A stretch of DNA of 64,000 bases from Luteibacter sp. OK325 (GCF_003050935.1 NZ_QAOX01000013.1:17112-81111), one strand, 5' to 3'; positions 10,610 through 19,550 are shown, counted from the stretch's first letter. Notes: a model not told the origin generated them from the sequence alone. Numbers and translations are program-made.

Positions 10610-12019
10610 ATGCGCTTGAAGCTGCTCACCGTCGCGCTGGCACTGGCCGCGACGCCGTTCGCGAGCCACGCGGAAGACCTGCTCGACGCCTACCGCCAGG
10701 CCCGGGCGAACGACCCTGTGCTGTCGCAGGCCGACTCCACCCGTCTGGCTACCGGCGAAGGCGTGGACCAGGCGCGTGCGCTCCTGCTGCCCCAGGTCAA
10801 CGGCACCGTCAGCCTCAGCCAGTCCGACCCGGCCGGCCCCTCGCGTACCGTGCTGACCGACGCCGCTGGCAATCCGCTGCGCGATACGGCGGGCAACCCG
10901 CTCCTCAGCAGCGACATCGGCCATACCCGTGAGCGCCAGCTGGGCGCGACCGTGACCCAGAGCGTGCTCAACTTCAGCCAGATCGCCGACCTGCAGGCGG
11001 CCCATTCGGCCGCGAACTCGCAGAACGCGACGTACGAAGCCGCCCTCCAGCAGCTGGCGACACGCGTGGCCACGGCCTACTTCCAGGTCCTGACCAACGA
11101 CGACGCCCTGACCTTCGCCAAGGCCAACGAGCAGGCCCTGGCCCGCCAGCTGGAACAGGCGCAGCAGCGTTTCGATGTCGGCTTGTCCGCCATCACCGAC
11201 GTGCAGGACGCCAAGGCCCAGCACGACACCTCGGTCGCCGCCGTCATCACGGCCGAGAACACGCTGGCCGACTCGCGCGAAGCCCTCACCCAGATCACCG
11301 GCAAGCCAGCGGACAACCTGAAGAAGCTGCGCGAGCAGCTGCCGATGGATGCCCCGACGCCGAACGATCCGAAGGCCTGGGTGGCCGAAGCGGTCAAGAG
11401 CAGCCCGAGCATCCTCGCCGCGCAGTACAACGTCGACTCGACCGAGCACAGCATCTCGTCGGCACGCGCCGGCCATCTGCCGACGATCGACGCCTCGCTC
11501 GGTTACAACAAGACCACGGCCTGGACGCAGAACGGCGGTGCCGGTTCCGCGGCTTCCGCAGGTACCCTGGGCTCGACCGGCACGAACGGCCGTGGCGCGA
11601 CCACGGTCGGCCTGACGCTGAATGTGCCGATCTTCTCCGGCGGCCTCACCCAGTCACGCGTGCGCCAGTCGATCTACCAGCGCGATGCCGCCCAGGACTC
11701 GCTTGAATCGGTGCGTCGCCAGGTGGTCCGTGACACGCTCAACTTCTACCGTTCCGTCGTCGCCGGCATCAGCAAGGTCGAAGCGACCAAGGCCGCCGTC
11801 GAGTCGTCGGAGAGCGCACGCGACGCGACGCAGGCCGGCTTCGAAGTCGGCACGCGCACCATCGTCGACGTGCTGATCGCCCAGCAGAACCTCACCCAGT
11901 CGCTCAGCGACTACTCGCAGGCCCGCCACCAGTTCATCCTCGACAAGCTCCTGCTCAAGCAGACGGCCGGCACGGTGGACATCAAGGACCTCGAATCGGT
12001 GAACTCGCTGCTGCAGTAA
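10610..12019 (+). CDS. tolC: TolC family outer-membrane efflux channel
   Basis: This 469-residue outer-membrane protein forms the trimeric exit duct for tripartite efflux pumps and type I secretion. The signal peptide covers residues 1-21 and is cleaved after SHA. The mature protein has two repeats of the OEP fold, with long coiled helices (about residues 120-230 and 330-450). FDVGLSAITDVQDAKAQHD and FEVGTRTIVDVLIAQQNL are the equivalent repeat-end motifs. The ATG follows GAGGCG. The gene is downstream of pcm and has its own intrinsic terminator. No pump or adaptor genes are adjacent, as is common for a shared TolC. Confidence 0.95.
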   Translation: MRLKLLTVALALAATPFASHAEDLLDAYRQARANDPVLSQADSTRLATGEGVDQARALLLPQVNGTVSLSQSDPAGPSRTVLTDAAGNPLRDTAGNPLLSSDIGHTRERQLGATVTQSVLNFSQIADLQAAHSAANSQNATYEAALQQLATRVATAYFQVLTNDDALTFAKANEQALARQLEQAQQRFDVGLSAITDVQDAKAQHDTSVAAVITAENTLADSREALTQITGKPADNLKKLREQLPMDAPTPNDPKAWVAEAVKSSPSILAAQYNVDSTEHSISSARAGHLPTIDASLGYNKTTAWTQNGGAGSAASAGTLGSTGTNGRGATTVGLTLNVPIFSGGLTQSRVRQSIYQRDAAQDSLESVRRQVVRDTLNFYRSVVAGISKVEATKAAVESSESARDATQAGFEVGTRTIVDVLIAQQNLTQSLSDYSQARHQFILDKLLLKQTAGTVDIKDLESVNSLLQ

Positions 12020-12047
12020 TTGCGACGTTCCGATGCATGATGAAAAG

Positions 12048-12075
12048 GGCGGGCCTTCGGGTCCGCCTTTTTTTT
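12048..12075 (+). terminator. Intrinsic terminator after tolC
   Basis: A GC-rich stem GGCGGGCC/GGTCCGCC, with one G-T wobble and a stable TTCG tetraloop (12048-12067), is followed by eight T residues (12068-12075). It lies 29 bp after the tolC stop codon. Confidence 0.93.
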
Positions 12076-12218
12076 AGGTTCATCGTGGATTACCGGGGCC
12101 TGGGCGCTTGGCTTTCAGGCTAGGCATTCTTTCGCACCGTGCACCTCGCACCTCGCTCGCCTTCGGGCTCGCGGGCTCGGCTGCGCCATCGCTCTCTACA
12201 CTTGGGCGTGTCGCGGGG

Positions 12219-12360
12219 GAGACCTTGGTGTCCACCCTCGCTGCTCAGACAGTCCTCCGCGTTCGACAAGGAAAGGCCGCTCACGCGTCCCATGTATCTA
12301 TCTGGCCTACGGCCGCTCCACTTGTGCGGAACTCGCCTCGAGGGTGGACACCAAGGTCTC
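12219..12360. repeat. Structured inverted-repeat element, copy 1
   Basis: This 142-bp element is bounded by a perfect 22-bp inverted repeat (12219-12240 and 12339-12360). The interior has two conserved blocks: CTGCTCAGACAGTCCTCCGC (12241-12260) and the stretch 12304-12338, which contains GGCCTACGGCCGCTCCAC. A second copy, 200 bp away, has the interior reversed and differently sequenced but equally perfect arms. There is no open frame worth calling. Copy 1 could be a MITE, a structured RNA or a recombination site; the sequence does not decide. Confidence 0.8.
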
Positions 12361-12560
12361 TCACGACGATACGGTTGGGTGGAAGGCGAGCCGTTGCGTG
12401 GTGCTGTCGTTGCCCCCGGCCATTGTCGGAGCCCCGGGTCGATGTGGAGGCGGTTGCTGGCACCCGGTTGCCCAACACCTTCCTCGCGCCCGTGCCTGCG
12501 CGCTGGCCGGCGATGCTGCCGTGCGCTCTGGCTCGACCCACGCGAACCTCAGGGCTCGGA

Positions 12561-12703
12561 AGAGCCTTCGGTGCCCACCCTCGAGGCGAGTTCCGCACAA
12601 GTGGAGCGGCCGTAGGCCAATAAGAACACGGGCCGCGCAGCGGCCCTTCCGGTACGAAACGCGGAGGACTGTCTGAGCAGCGAGGGTGGGCACCGAAGGC
12701 TCT
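12561..12703. repeat. Structured inverted-repeat element, copy 2 (reversed)
   Basis: This 143-bp element has perfect 23-bp terminal inverted repeats (12561-12583 and 12681-12703). Its interior is the reverse complement of copy 1: GAGTTCCGCACAAGTGGAGC at 12588-12607 and GCGGAGGACTGTCTGAGCAG at 12661-12680. The arm sequence differs from copy 1 at several positions, with matching changes on both arms, so base pairing is conserved while sequence is not. The middle of the interior (about 12620-12657) has diverged. Confidence 0.8.
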
Positions 12704-12719
12704 GCGTCGCTACGTCACC

Positions 12720-12772
12720 GAACGCGGAGGACTGTCCTGGGCGTCGAGGGTTCGCCGGCGCAGCCGGCTCCG
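12720..12772. repeat. Truncated third copy of the element plus degenerate REP unit
   Basis: AACGCGGAGGACTGTC (12720-12735), followed by a CGAGGGTT-like end, repeats the right-hand edge of copy 2. A degenerate REP core GCCGGCGCAGCCGGC follows directly, just before the waaA stop codon. Confidence 0.55.
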
Positions 12773-12781
12773 ACAGGAGGG

Positions 12782-14053
12782 TTATTCCTGCAACAACCGG
12801 TCGACGAGTTTCATTACCTTGCCGACGGAGCCGCGCTCGCTGTCGAAGACGTGGCGGGCGGCGGTGCCCATGGCCTGGCGGCGGTCGTGGTCGCGCAGGA
12901 GGGAGAGGACCTGTTCGCCTAGTTCGCTGCCGCTGGCGACGCGCTGGCCGCCGGATTCCTCCAGCAAGGCCTGGGTGATCTCTTCGAAATTGAAGGTATA
13001 TGGGCCGACCAGCACCGGCCTTGAAAGCGCCGCGGGCTCGAGCACGTTGTGGCCGCCGATGGGTACCAGGCTGCCGCCGACGAAGGCGACATCGCATGCG
13101 GCGAAGAAGCGCAGGAGCTCGCCCATCGAATCGATGACGAAGCACTGGGTGTTGTGGCCGGGAACGCCATCCGTGCTGCGCGTGCCCACCTGGAAACCGA
13201 GGCTGCGCACTGCGGATTCCACGGCCTTGAAGCGCTCGGGGTGGCGCGGTGCGATCAGCAGCAAGGCATCGGGCAGGCGTCGCATCACGTCGAGGTGCGC
13301 CTCGAGCACGCTCATCTCCTCGCCCTCGTGGGTGCTTGCCGCGATCCACACCGGACGGCCCGTGCCCCAGGCTTCGCGCATGGCCTTGCCTGCCACCAGC
13401 GCGTCGTCGGGTACGGGCATATCGAATTTCAGGTTGCCGCAAACCGTGAGCTGACTGGGCTCGGCACCGAGCAGACGGTAGCGCGCGGCATCCGTGCGCG
13501 ACTGTGCGGCAATGTGGCTGACGCAACGGAGCGCACCCTTCACCAGCGAGCTCATGCGCGAGTACCCGCGCAAGGAACGCTCGGAGAGGCGGGCGTTGGC
13601 GATCAGCAGCGGAATGCCGTGGCGACGGCAGGCGAAATAGAGATTCGGCCAGATCTCGGTCTCGACGATCACGGCCAGGCGCGGGCGTGTGTTGCGCAGG
13701 AAGCTCCTCACCGCGAACGGCAGGTCGTACGGCAGGTAGACACTGTGCACGCGGTCACCGAACAGCTGGCGGACGCGCTCGGAGCCCGTGGGGGTTACCG
13801 TCGTTACCATCAGTGGCGCGTGCGGATACGCCTCCATCAATGCCTTGACCAGGGGCTCGGCCGCGTTGACCTCGCCTACCGACACCGCATGCACCCACAG
13901 GCAGCCGTTCAGGCGAGGCAGCGGGAAGCGGCCGAAGCGCTCGCGCCAGCGTACGTGGTAATCGCCATAGCGCATGCCACGCGCCATCAGGCGAAGCATC
14001 ACCAGCGGCGTGAACAGGTACATGGCGCAGTTGTAGATCAGACGCAGCAGCAC
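12782..14053 (-). CDS. waaA: 3-deoxy-D-manno-octulosonic acid (Kdo) transferase
   Basis: This 423-residue membrane-anchored glycosyltransferase (GT30) adds Kdo to lipid A precursors at the inner membrane. It matches the usual length of about 425. The N-terminal hydrophobic anchor (VLLRLIYNCAMYLFTPL) precedes the WVHAVSVGEVNAAEPLV donor-site block and the conserved IVETEIWPNL motif. The C-terminal GGHNVLEPA motif (about residue 315) binds the nucleotide sugar. GTG at 14053 is chosen because AGGGA lies 5 bases upstream; ATG at 14023 would remove half of the anchor. The gene is divergent from an lpxL-type acyltransferase with only 66 bp between them. Confidence 0.96.
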   Translation of the reverse strand: MLLRLIYNCAMYLFTPLVMLRLMARGMRYGDYHVRWRERFGRFPLPRLNGCLWVHAVSVGEVNAAEPLVKALMEAYPHAPLMVTTVTPTGSERVRQLFGDRVHSVYLPYDLPFAVRSFLRNTRPRLAVIVETEIWPNLYFACRRHGIPLLIANARLSERSLRGYSRMSSLVKGALRCVSHIAAQSRTDAARYRLLGAEPSQLTVCGNLKFDMPVPDDALVAGKAMREAWGTGRPVWIAASTHEGEEMSVLEAHLDVMRRLPDALLLIAPRHPERFKAVESAVRSLGFQVGTRSTDGVPGHNTQCFVIDSMGELLRFFAACDVAFVGGSLVPIGGHNVLEPAALSRPVLVGPYTFNFEEITQALLEESGGQRVASGSELGEQVLSLLRDHDRRQAMGTAARHVFDSERGSVGKVMKLVDRLLQE

Positions 14054-14119
14054 GCGGTTCCCTGAGACTTGCCGGTGACCGGGCAGTATAGCTGCCCCCA
14101 TTCGTTACAATGGCCGCAC

Positions 14120-15046
14120 ATGCCCGGAATGCCCCGCCCCTCCCTGACCCTACGCCTGCTTGCGCCCCGTCAGTGGGCCGCGTGGATCGGCGTGGGCTTC
14201 ATCTGGCTGATCGCCCACCTGCCCTTCCGCCTGCTGATGCGGCTCGGACGTCTGTCCGGACGCCTGGCCCTGCATCTGAATCCGGAGCGGCGGCGCATCG
14301 CCGCGACCAATATCGCACTGTGTTTTCCCGAGCTGGCCCCCGCTGAGCAGACGGCGCTGGTGCGGGCCAATCTCTGCGATGTCGGCATGATGCTGGCCGA
14401 GTTCGCACTCGGCTGGATGGGCTCGGACCGCGCCATCGCGAATGTGCCGGTGACCGTCGACGGTCTCGAACATCTCGAGGCGGCGCGTGCCGCCGGCCGC
14501 GGCGTGCTGCTCGTCGGCGGGCATTTCTCGCATCTCGAACTGAGTGCGCGCCTGGTCTCCTCGCGAATCCGCATCGCAGGCATGTACAGGCGCATGGACT
14601 CGGAAGTCTTCGAGTTCGCCGTGCTGCGTTCGCGCCTGCACTATGCCGATGCGATGTTCGACAAGGACGACATCCGCGGCACCGTGCGCTATCTGAAAAA
14701 AGGCGGCACGCTGTGGTACGCGCCCGACCAGGACATGCGCAGCAAGGACAATGTCTTCGTGCCGTTCTTCGGTGTCAGGGCGGCGACGATTACCGCGACC
14801 CATCACCTGGCCCGTCTGTCCGGGGCACTGGTGATTCCGTTCTATCACCGTCGCCTGCCTGACGACACAGGCTATGCCATGCGCCTGGGTGCGCCGCTGG
14901 CGGACTTTCCCAGCGACGATGCGGAACTCGACACCGCGCGGGTCAACGCGCAGATCGAAGGGATGGCGCGTGAAGCACCCGAGCAGTACCTGTGGGTGCA
15001 CAAGCGCTTCAAGACCCGGCCGCCCGGCGAGCCGAAAATCTACTGA
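14120..15046 (+). CDS. lpxL: Lipid A biosynthesis (KDO)2-lipid IVA lauroyl-type acyltransferase
   Basis: This 308-residue inner-membrane LpxL/HtrB-family enzyme transfers a secondary acyl chain to Kdo2-lipid IVA. The catalytic HX4E motif is visible as HFSHLE at residues 135-140, and an N-terminal membrane helix spans about 18-36. FDKDDIRGTVRYLKKGG and WYAPDQDMR are the usual family blocks. The ATG at 14120 is preferred to an upstream in-frame start inside the waaA leader; the Shine-Dalgarno is weak. Together with divergent waaA it places Kdo addition and late acylation side by side. Assignment to LpxL rather than LpxM or LpxP rests on the HX4E form and is less certain than the family. Confidence 0.9.
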   Translation: MPGMPRPSLTLRLLAPRQWAAWIGVGFIWLIAHLPFRLLMRLGRLSGRLALHLNPERRRIAATNIALCFPELAPAEQTALVRANLCDVGMMLAEFALGWMGSDRAIANVPVTVDGLEHLEAARAAGRGVLLVGGHFSHLELSARLVSSRIRIAGMYRRMDSEVFEFAVLRSRLHYADAMFDKDDIRGTVRYLKKGGTLWYAPDQDMRSKDNVFVPFFGVRAATITATHHLARLSGALVIPFYHRRLPDDTGYAMRLGAPLADFPSDDAELDTARVNAQIEGMAREAPEQYLWVHKRFKTRPPGEPKIY

Positions 15047-15120
15047 TCCGGCGCCACCGCACTTAAATACGTACCTAGGCAGTTATTTCTCGTCAGCGAC
15101 GACGAAAGCTACGCGAAAAA

Positions 15121-16080
15121 ATGCGGGCGTACAAAAGATTCGTCTTCCCCCTTAGACGGACCTTCCCCATGCAGTCGCTCCTCCGCTTCGCGCGTTCCCT
15201 GCGCGGCCGGGCCGAATGGCACAGCTCACGTTCGCGTGGCTTCCGCGCCACGATGACGTATATCGCGCGCTCGCTGCTGCACTGGCGCCAGCATGCCGCG
15301 TGGCTGACCTTTCTAGATGCGCCGGCCATGGCGGGCCTGGCGGCGGTCGACCGCACGCTTACCGAGCGCTACCAGCATCGCTACATGAACCGTCACTGGT
15401 CGATGATGCAGCGCCTGGCGGCTACGCGTGGGCACTATGCCTTCGCTGTCGATCGCTTTCCGGCGGCGTTGTTCGATCAGCTGTACCGGCAGCGCGAAGT
15501 GCATGTCGGGCGACTGGTGCTACGGAACGGCAGCGGTGTGTCGCTGTTGTTGAAGGCCCCGTCCCTCCGCGGTCGCGAAGGCGAGCTGAGCATCTCGCTC
15601 ACCGACGACTGGGGACTGCAGATCTCCTACGCGACCCTTTCCTTCGTGGACGGCGGCCGCCGGGTGATCATCGGTTGCCTGCAGGGTGCGGCGAACAACG
15701 CGGGACGCGATGCCATTCGCGAACTCACACGACAATCCCATGGCCTGCGTCCGAAAAACCTTCTCTTGTCGATGATCCGCTCGCTTGCCGAAGCCATGGG
15801 CGCCGAACACGTGCTCGGCATCGGCAACGAAGCGCACCCGTTCGCGACCAGGAAAAAGATCAAGGCCGACTACGACACGTTCTGGCAGGAAAACGGCGGC
15901 GTGGCCGATGCGCAGGGCTTCTTCGCCATGCCCGTGCACGAGCCCGTGCGTTGCGCGTCGTCGGTGGAGAGCAAGCGCCGCAGCGAGTTCCGCCGTCGCG
16001 AAGCCCTGCGACGCGAAGCATGCGACCTACTCGTCGCCGCCTTTGTCGTGCCGCAAGCTGTCCTCGCCGAGGCGGCCTGA
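15121..16080 (+). CDS. VirK/YbjX (DUF535) family protein
   Basis: This 319-residue protein matches the DUF535 family, which includes Shigella VirK and Salmonella YbjX/SomA. The members are linked to outer-membrane remodelling and antimicrobial peptide tolerance, but their reaction is unknown. Visible family features are the central segment LSFVDGGRRVIIGCLQGA, the block HGLRPKNLLLSMIRSLAEAMG and the later GIGNEAHPF near residue 240. There is no signal peptide or membrane helix. An internal ATG at 15169 is an alternative start. The 3' end runs 54 bp into the convergent glycosyltransferase gene, so both C-termini are encoded by the same DNA. The setting among LPS genes fits an envelope role. Confidence 0.85.
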   Translation: MRAYKRFVFPLRRTFPMQSLLRFARSLRGRAEWHSSRSRGFRATMTYIARSLLHWRQHAAWLTFLDAPAMAGLAAVDRTLTERYQHRYMNRHWSMMQRLAATRGHYAFAVDRFPAALFDQLYRQREVHVGRLVLRNGSGVSLLLKAPSLRGREGELSISLTDDWGLQISYATLSFVDGGRRVIIGCLQGAANNAGRDAIRELTRQSHGLRPKNLLLSMIRSLAEAMGAEHVLGIGNEAHPFATRKKIKADYDTFWQENGGVADAQGFFAMPVHEPVRCASSVESKRRSEFRRREALRREACDLLVAAFVVPQAVLAEAA

Positions 16081-16821
16081 GACGCGCAACTCGTACAGCT
16101 TCGCGTACTTGAGGAACGAGTAGAACGCATGCACGCGGGCGGCGACAAAGCCCGCCCAGCCGCCGCGCCAATGTCCGCGCCACAGGTAGTAACGAAGGAA
16201 GGCTACCGTCGGGTAGACGACCATGCGCGCACGCAGATAGCGCGGCGTGCGGGTGCGGCGATCATGTACCTGCAGCGATGAGTAGCGATTGGCCTTGTCG
16301 ACGCGACCTTCGATATCGCGTTCGCCGTAGTGGTCGATGACGGCCTCAAGGCGACGCACCGGCCCGTCGACGACGACACTCTCATGCACTTCGTGGCCAC
16401 TCATGCGGGCGCGGGTACGATCGAACAGACGCACGTAGTGGTTCAGCCGTGCGCGGTCGGGCTGCCACCGCCAGAACACCCACTCCCGCCGAAGCATTTC
16501 GAAGCCGGCGACGTCGGGCGATTCCAGCGCCGCGCGCACGCGCTCCGCCGCGACCGCCGGCAGGGCTTCGTCCGAATCCAGCAGGAGCACCCAGCGGTGC
16601 ATGGCAAGGTCGATGGCGGCCTGCTTCTGTGCGCTGTAACCGGCGAAGGGCTGCACTTCGACGCGCGCGCCCAGCCGTGCGGCGATGTCGCGCGTCGCAT
16701 CCGTGGAACCGGAGTCCAGCAACAGGATGTCGTCGGCGAAGCGCACCGAGGCAAGACAGGCCTCGATGGTATCGGCGTTGTTGAACGTGGTGACGACGAC
16801 GGAGAGCGGTTCACGCGCCAT
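16027..16821 (-). CDS. Glycosyltransferase family 2, LPS core type
   Basis: This 264-residue enzyme resembles the WaaE/KdtX group of LPS inner-core glucosyltransferases. The GT-A fold starts with LSVVVTTFNNADTIEACL, followed by LLLDSGSTDAT, and the metal-binding DxD is LLLDSDEALP near residue 80. The acceptor region includes GHEVHESVVVDG. It overlaps the upstream O-antigen ligase gene by 11 bp, so translation is probably coupled. Its 3' end overlaps the convergent VirK-family gene by 54 bp. The sugar and acceptor are inferred only from family and context. Confidence 0.9.
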   Translation of the reverse strand: MAREPLSVVVTTFNNADTIEACLASVRFADDILLLDSGSTDATRDIAARLGARVEVQPFAGYSAQKQAAIDLAMHRWVLLLDSDEALPAVAAERVRAALESPDVAGFEMLRREWVFWRWQPDRARLNHYVRLFDRTRARMSGHEVHESVVVDGPVRRLEAVIDHYGERDIEGRVDKANRYSSLQVHDRRTRTPRYLRARMVVYPTVAFLRYYLWRGHWRGGWAGFVAARVHAFYSFLKYAKLYELRVSGRLGEDSLRHDKGGDE

Positions 16822-18088
16822 CGCGCGGTTCCAGGTCCGGCAGGCCGGCGAACAGCGCGGCGCACCACACCGACAGCAGCCACGCGGCGAGAAGACCCCA
16901 CCAGGCTGAATAGAAGGCCATATGCGTGTTCAGCGGAAACAGGATCACGACCAGTGCCAGGGTGGCGGGGAACGCCCGATGACGCGCGACGACACCGGCG
17001 CGCCACCAGGTACGCACGGCAAAGATCACCGCGGCCAGCCAGCCAAGCAGGCCGATGATGCCGGTCTCGGTCGCGACTTCCAGCACGACCTGGTGGGCAT
17101 GGCAGGCGCCTTCACCGTCCGCGCATTTTTCCATGGTCAGGAAGTGGTCGCCCGGCGTGGCCACGGCGGGATAGGCGTAACGGAAACCACGTACGCCCAC
17201 GCCGTTCACCGGGTGCGCCACGAACATGCGCAGGGACGTGGTCCAGATGTCCAGGCGCCCGGTCAGGGCCGCGTCGACACCTGCACGGGTGCCGGACAGT
17301 GCCGGCAAGGTATGCGCCACGCGATCACGGAAACGTGGGGAGACCTGCCACGCGAGCAAGCCGACCAGGGCGAGCGACGCAGCGGCCGCCGCGCAGGCGA
17401 CGACGAATCGCCGCACCGTTTTCGCTTCGTTCCAGAGAAAGCCCAGGGCGACGAGGCCGTAGCAAAGCCACGACGCGCGCGAACCGGAAAGCAGGATGGG
17501 TCCGAGCGCCAGCAGGAAGGCAATAACCAGCCCGCGACGTCCCCAGCGCTCGCGGGCGCCCCAAAAAAGAAAGGGCGCCAGGGCCGAAAGCGCCGGACCC
17601 AGTTTGAGGTTGTCGGCGCCGAAAATGCCCGACAGCCGCTCGGCATTCGAGGCGCCGGCAAGGCCGTAGCCCGTGATGGCCTGCACCCAGGCATCGGCCA
17701 CCCAGATCGCGACGACCACGGCGGTGGCGAGATAGAGCGCCCGCACCTTGCCCGGCCGACGCATCGCGAAGCAGGTGTAAACCCCCAGCGGTGCGAAGCG
17801 CAGAAGGCCCGCCAGTGTCAGCCAGGTTTTCCCTGGCGCCACGGCGTCTATCGCGGAGACCAGGGCGGCCCCGGCGTAGGCGGCGAACAACCACAGAAAC
17901 AGCTTTGCGCCCGGATGATGGCGCACGGCCTGGGGTTCGCGTACGAGCAGCAGGATCACGCCGACCAGGCAAAGGAACACGCCCAGCTCCGCGCTGCGAC
18001 CGAATGGCAGCAAGGCCGGGACTAGCCAGATCGGCAACAGTGGCGACGCGAGGCCGGCCTTGATCGAACGGGCGATGCTTCCGCTCAC
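16811..18088 (-). CDS. O-antigen ligase family membrane protein
   Basis: This 425-residue polytopic protein has about ten to twelve hydrophobic helices and a large periplasmic loop before the C-terminus. In this loop, a HAHQVVLEVATETGIIGL motif (about residue 330) matches the catalytic HN/H region of the WaaL/Wzy_C family. Earlier, SGSRASWLCYG and RLDIWTTSLRMFVAHPVNGVG are family signatures. The likely role is joining O-polysaccharide or a sugar repeat to lipid A core in the periplasm. It overlaps the GT4 gene upstream by 4 bp and the GT2 gene downstream by 11 bp, so the three form an operon. A polymerase (Wzy) role cannot be excluded. Confidence 0.87.
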   Translation of the reverse strand: MSGSIARSIKAGLASPLLPIWLVPALLPFGRSAELGVFLCLVGVILLLVREPQAVRHHPGAKLFLWLFAAYAGAALVSAIDAVAPGKTWLTLAGLLRFAPLGVYTCFAMRRPGKVRALYLATAVVVAIWVADAWVQAITGYGLAGASNAERLSGIFGADNLKLGPALSALAPFLFWGARERWGRRGLVIAFLLALGPILLSGSRASWLCYGLVALGFLWNEAKTVRRFVVACAAAAASLALVGLLAWQVSPRFRDRVAHTLPALSGTRAGVDAALTGRLDIWTTSLRMFVAHPVNGVGVRGFRYAYPAVATPGDHFLTMEKCADGEGACHAHQVVLEVATETGIIGLLGWLAAVIFAVRTWWRAGVVARHRAFPATLALVVILFPLNTHMAFYSAWWGLLAAWLLSVWCAALFAGLPDLEPRDGA

Positions 18089-19197
18089 GCCGCCGGTACG
18101 CCCTGGAGCAGGTCGGCGTAGAGGGCGAGCGTGGCTTCCTGCATGTCGACCAGGCGATAACTGCGTGGCGGCGGGATCGGCGGAGCGAAACGGAGCAGCT
18201 CAGCGGCGCGCTCGACCAGCTTCTCGCGATCGCCCAGCGGCACGCGGCCGGCCGGATAGAGTTCAGCGAGGAGTTCGCCGACACCGCCATGCGCATAGCC
18301 CATGACAGGACGGCACAACGCCAGTGCCTCGACCACGGTCCGGCCGAACGACTCGGGACGAACGGACAACTGCAGGATGAGCGCCGACATCGCGAAGACG
18401 TCACGAACGTCGTCGCGGGCCGGCGAGATCACCACTTTGTCGTCCAGGCCACGAGCATGGATAAGCTGACGCAGCTCGGCTACGTAGGCCTCGCGCCCCG
18501 GCTCATCGGCCCCGAGCAGGAGCAGGCGCGCATCGATCGCCCGATGATTGAGGTCGGCGAGCAGTTCAATCGCGTCCGCATGGCCCTTCAGGCGCGTACC
18601 CCGCCCGGGCAGGGTCAGCAACGGCGCGCTGGCGAGCTGCGGGTATTCCTCGAAGAAGCTGCGTTGCCAGGTCTCGTCGGGCCGGTAGCCATACGGGAAG
18701 GCATCGGTGTCGATGCCGCGCGGAATGACCGCCACGCGCGCCGTGTCGATGTCGTCCGGGTAATGGCGCAGGACATAGTCGCGCAGTGTCTGCGAGACGA
18801 CGATGACGCGCTCGCCACGCAGGAGAATGGCGCTATAGCGGCCGGGTGAATTCATCCCGTGCACCGTGGTGACGAAATGCGGACGCGGTTTCACGCCGCG
18901 CATGGCCCACCAGCCGATCCACCCCGGCAGACGCGAGCGGGCGTGGACGATGTCGGGCTTCACCTCGCGCAGGATGCGGCGAAGCTTACCGACCGTGAAC
19001 AGCACGCCCAGCGACTTGTGGCCGATCGGCAGGGTGAAATGCTCGCTGCCCTCGGCCTCGAGCTGCGCGACGAGTCGCCCGCCCGCGGAAACCACCACCG
19101 AGCGATGTCCGGCGGCGACCAGTGCCCTGGCGATTTCCAGGGTCGAACGCTCGGCACCACCCGAATGAAGGGCGGGGATGAGCTGTACGACGGTCAT
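18085..19197 (-). CDS. Glycosyltransferase family 4 (GT-B)
   Basis: This 370-residue enzyme begins VVQLIPALHSGGAERSTLEI, the classic glycine-rich GT-B N-terminal motif. The C-terminal donor-binding part has the E(X7)E-like segment RPESFGRTVVEALALCRPVMGY. It probably adds a sugar to the LPS core or O-chain, given its operon with an O-antigen ligase and a GT2 gene. The ATG at 19197 gives the usual N-terminus; an in-frame ATG at 19224 would add nine residues, and neither has a strong ribosome-binding site. Its stop overlaps the next start by 4 bp. Confidence 0.88.
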   Translation of the reverse strand: MTVVQLIPALHSGGAERSTLEIARALVAAGHRSVVVSAGGRLVAQLEAEGSEHFTLPIGHKSLGVLFTVGKLRRILREVKPDIVHARSRLPGWIGWWAMRGVKPRPHFVTTVHGMNSPGRYSAILLRGERVIVVSQTLRDYVLRHYPDDIDTARVAVIPRGIDTDAFPYGYRPDETWQRSFFEEYPQLASAPLLTLPGRGTRLKGHADAIELLADLNHRAIDARLLLLGADEPGREAYVAELRQLIHARGLDDKVVISPARDDVRDVFAMSALILQLSVRPESFGRTVVEALALCRPVMGYAHGGVGELLAELYPAGRVPLGDREKLVERAAELLRFAPPIPPPRSYRLVDMQEATLALYADLLQGVPAA

Positions 19198-19285
19198 CGT
19201 CCGATCTGGGAAGACGGTGGCCATGGGCGGTCCGAGTGGAAGGAGTGTCACGGGCAATGCAGGAAGCATGCCCGCGCGGGGCCGT

Positions 19286-19492
19286 TCAGTCTTTCAATAC
19301 GTAATTGGCGCCGCAATAGGGGCATTTTGACGTGCCACCGTCGTCGACGATGGGCAGATAGACCTTGGGATGCGAGTTCCACAGGTACATGCCCGGCATC
19401 GGGCAGGACAGCGGGAGGTCCGCCCTGGTCACTTCGTAACGGTTCTCGGCGTTGGCCGGGATCAGCTGGGCGGCCGCGGGATTGGCATGCAT
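19286..19492 (-). CDS. Zinc-finger (zf-CHCC) domain protein
   Basis: This 68-residue protein carries a CHCC zinc-binding domain like that of mitochondrial NDUFS6: Cys30 in PLSCPMPG, His41 in NSHPKVYL, and the pair CPYC (Cys57, Cys60) in the C-terminal TSKCPYCGANYVL. The start at 19492 (MHANPAAAQL) gives the normal compact length; longer readings run into a REP cluster. Members are common next to LPS and glycosyltransferase genes in Xanthomonadales, but their partner is not known to me. It may be the first gene of the minus-strand glycosyltransferase operon. Confidence 0.9.
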   Translation of the reverse strand: MHANPAAAQLIPANAENRYEVTRADLPLSCPMPGMYLWNSHPKVYLPIVDDGGTSKCPYCGANYVLKD

Positions 19493-19550
19493 GGGAAACT
19501 CCGGACAAGGCCGTGGAACTGGGGTCTGCGATGGTAGCAAAAGAGAACAT

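Noticed and set aside
12108..12698. Several short open frames in the tolC-waaA gap
   Set aside because: They cross the inverted-repeat elements in both directions with no ribosome-binding site or conserved domain.
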